From positions 1 through 33,939 of the forward strand of contig JAKSHS010000008.1 of NCBI GenBank assembly GCA_024399275.1: a DNA stretch of 33,939 bases, written 5' to 3'. The notes below the pieces were generated by a model that was not told the origin of the DNA, searched no databases, and saw only the letters and a program-made list of their open reading frames with translations. This document shows positions 33,886 through 33,939 of the stretch, piece after piece. A program made the position numbers and the translations under genes. This stretch comes from an archaeon (lineage in GTDB: Archaea > Thermoplasmatota > Thermoplasmata > Methanomassiliicoccales > Methanomethylophilaceae). Within the stretch, counting starts at the first letter, position 1. Every line of letters begins with the position of its first letter.

Positions 33886-33939
33886 GGGCTCGTGGTCTAG
33901 GGGTTATGACGTCGTCCTTACAAGGCGAAGGTCGCCGGT
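33886..33939 (+). tRNA. tRNA-Val (anticodon TAC), cut by window end
   Basis: The 5' part is present: acceptor strand GGGCTCG, D arm GTCTAGGGGTTATGAC, anticodon stem TCGTC/GGCGA and loop CTTACAA with anticodon TAC. The T arm begins at the edge (CGCCGGT), and the 3' acceptor strand lies outside the window. A TATA-like TTCAATATAAC (about 33861-33871) precedes it. Confidence 0.9.

Noticed and set aside
1-33939. CRISPR array, insertion sequence or integrase
   Set aside because: No regularly spaced direct repeats, transposase motifs or terminal inverted repeats were seen, including around the decayed defence cassette.

Overview
The window looks like a chromosomal segment from a moderately AT-rich archaeon. 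It carries archaeal-type glycyl- and valyl-tRNA synthetases, archaeosine synthase ArcS, aIF5A beside an agmatinase-family gene, an archaeal Lsm protein, the archaeal riboflavin-pathway reductase and a pyrBI pair. TATA-like boxes lie about 25 bases before many genes, several of which are probably leaderless. A 5S rRNA gene stands alone with its own promoter and opens like the Thermoplasma 5S. With the gene content this suggests class Thermoplasmata, perhaps Methanomassiliicoccales. That placement is inference; no methanogenesis marker is present.

Bases 1-3850 are an accessory, decaying region. It holds a small unknown ORF, a zinc-ribbon membrane protein, and the remains of a two-gene cassette: a caspase-like protease followed by a TIR-like (ThsB/DUF1863-type) protein. 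Both are broken by stops or frameshifts but can be read almost end to end. This is the architecture of a caspase-effector (type IV-like) Thoeris defence system and is the most notable find.

Bases 3850-7440 hold a TatD-family nuclease, a 35-residue membrane peptide too short for ordinary gene calling, a thioredoxin-reductase-like flavoprotein without the redox disulfide, a convergent 2[4Fe-4S] ferredoxin and an amidohydrolase.

Bases 7680-16235 carry a four-CBS protein in an operon with glyS, a four-CBS protein fused to a ribosome-hibernation-like domain (probable ACG start), valS with a degenerate KMSKS loop, tRNA-Gly(GCC), an EamA exporter and a 49-residue zinc-finger peptide. Bases 16236-20250 carry arcS divergent from a tightly overlapped operon: pyrB, pyrI, a UPF0200 kinase-like gene and an unknown gene.

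Bases 20300-29700 hold the 5S gene, ppsA, a CBS-ParB-fold protein, tRNA-Asp and the complete smc-scpA-scpB condensin cluster, then lsm. The right end has aIF5A with agmatinase (hypusine/polyamine metabolism), a 14-helix MFS exporter, arfC, tRNA-Gly(CCC) and a tRNA-Val(UAC) cut by the window edge. Three separate CBS-domain regulators in 34 kb is a recurring theme.
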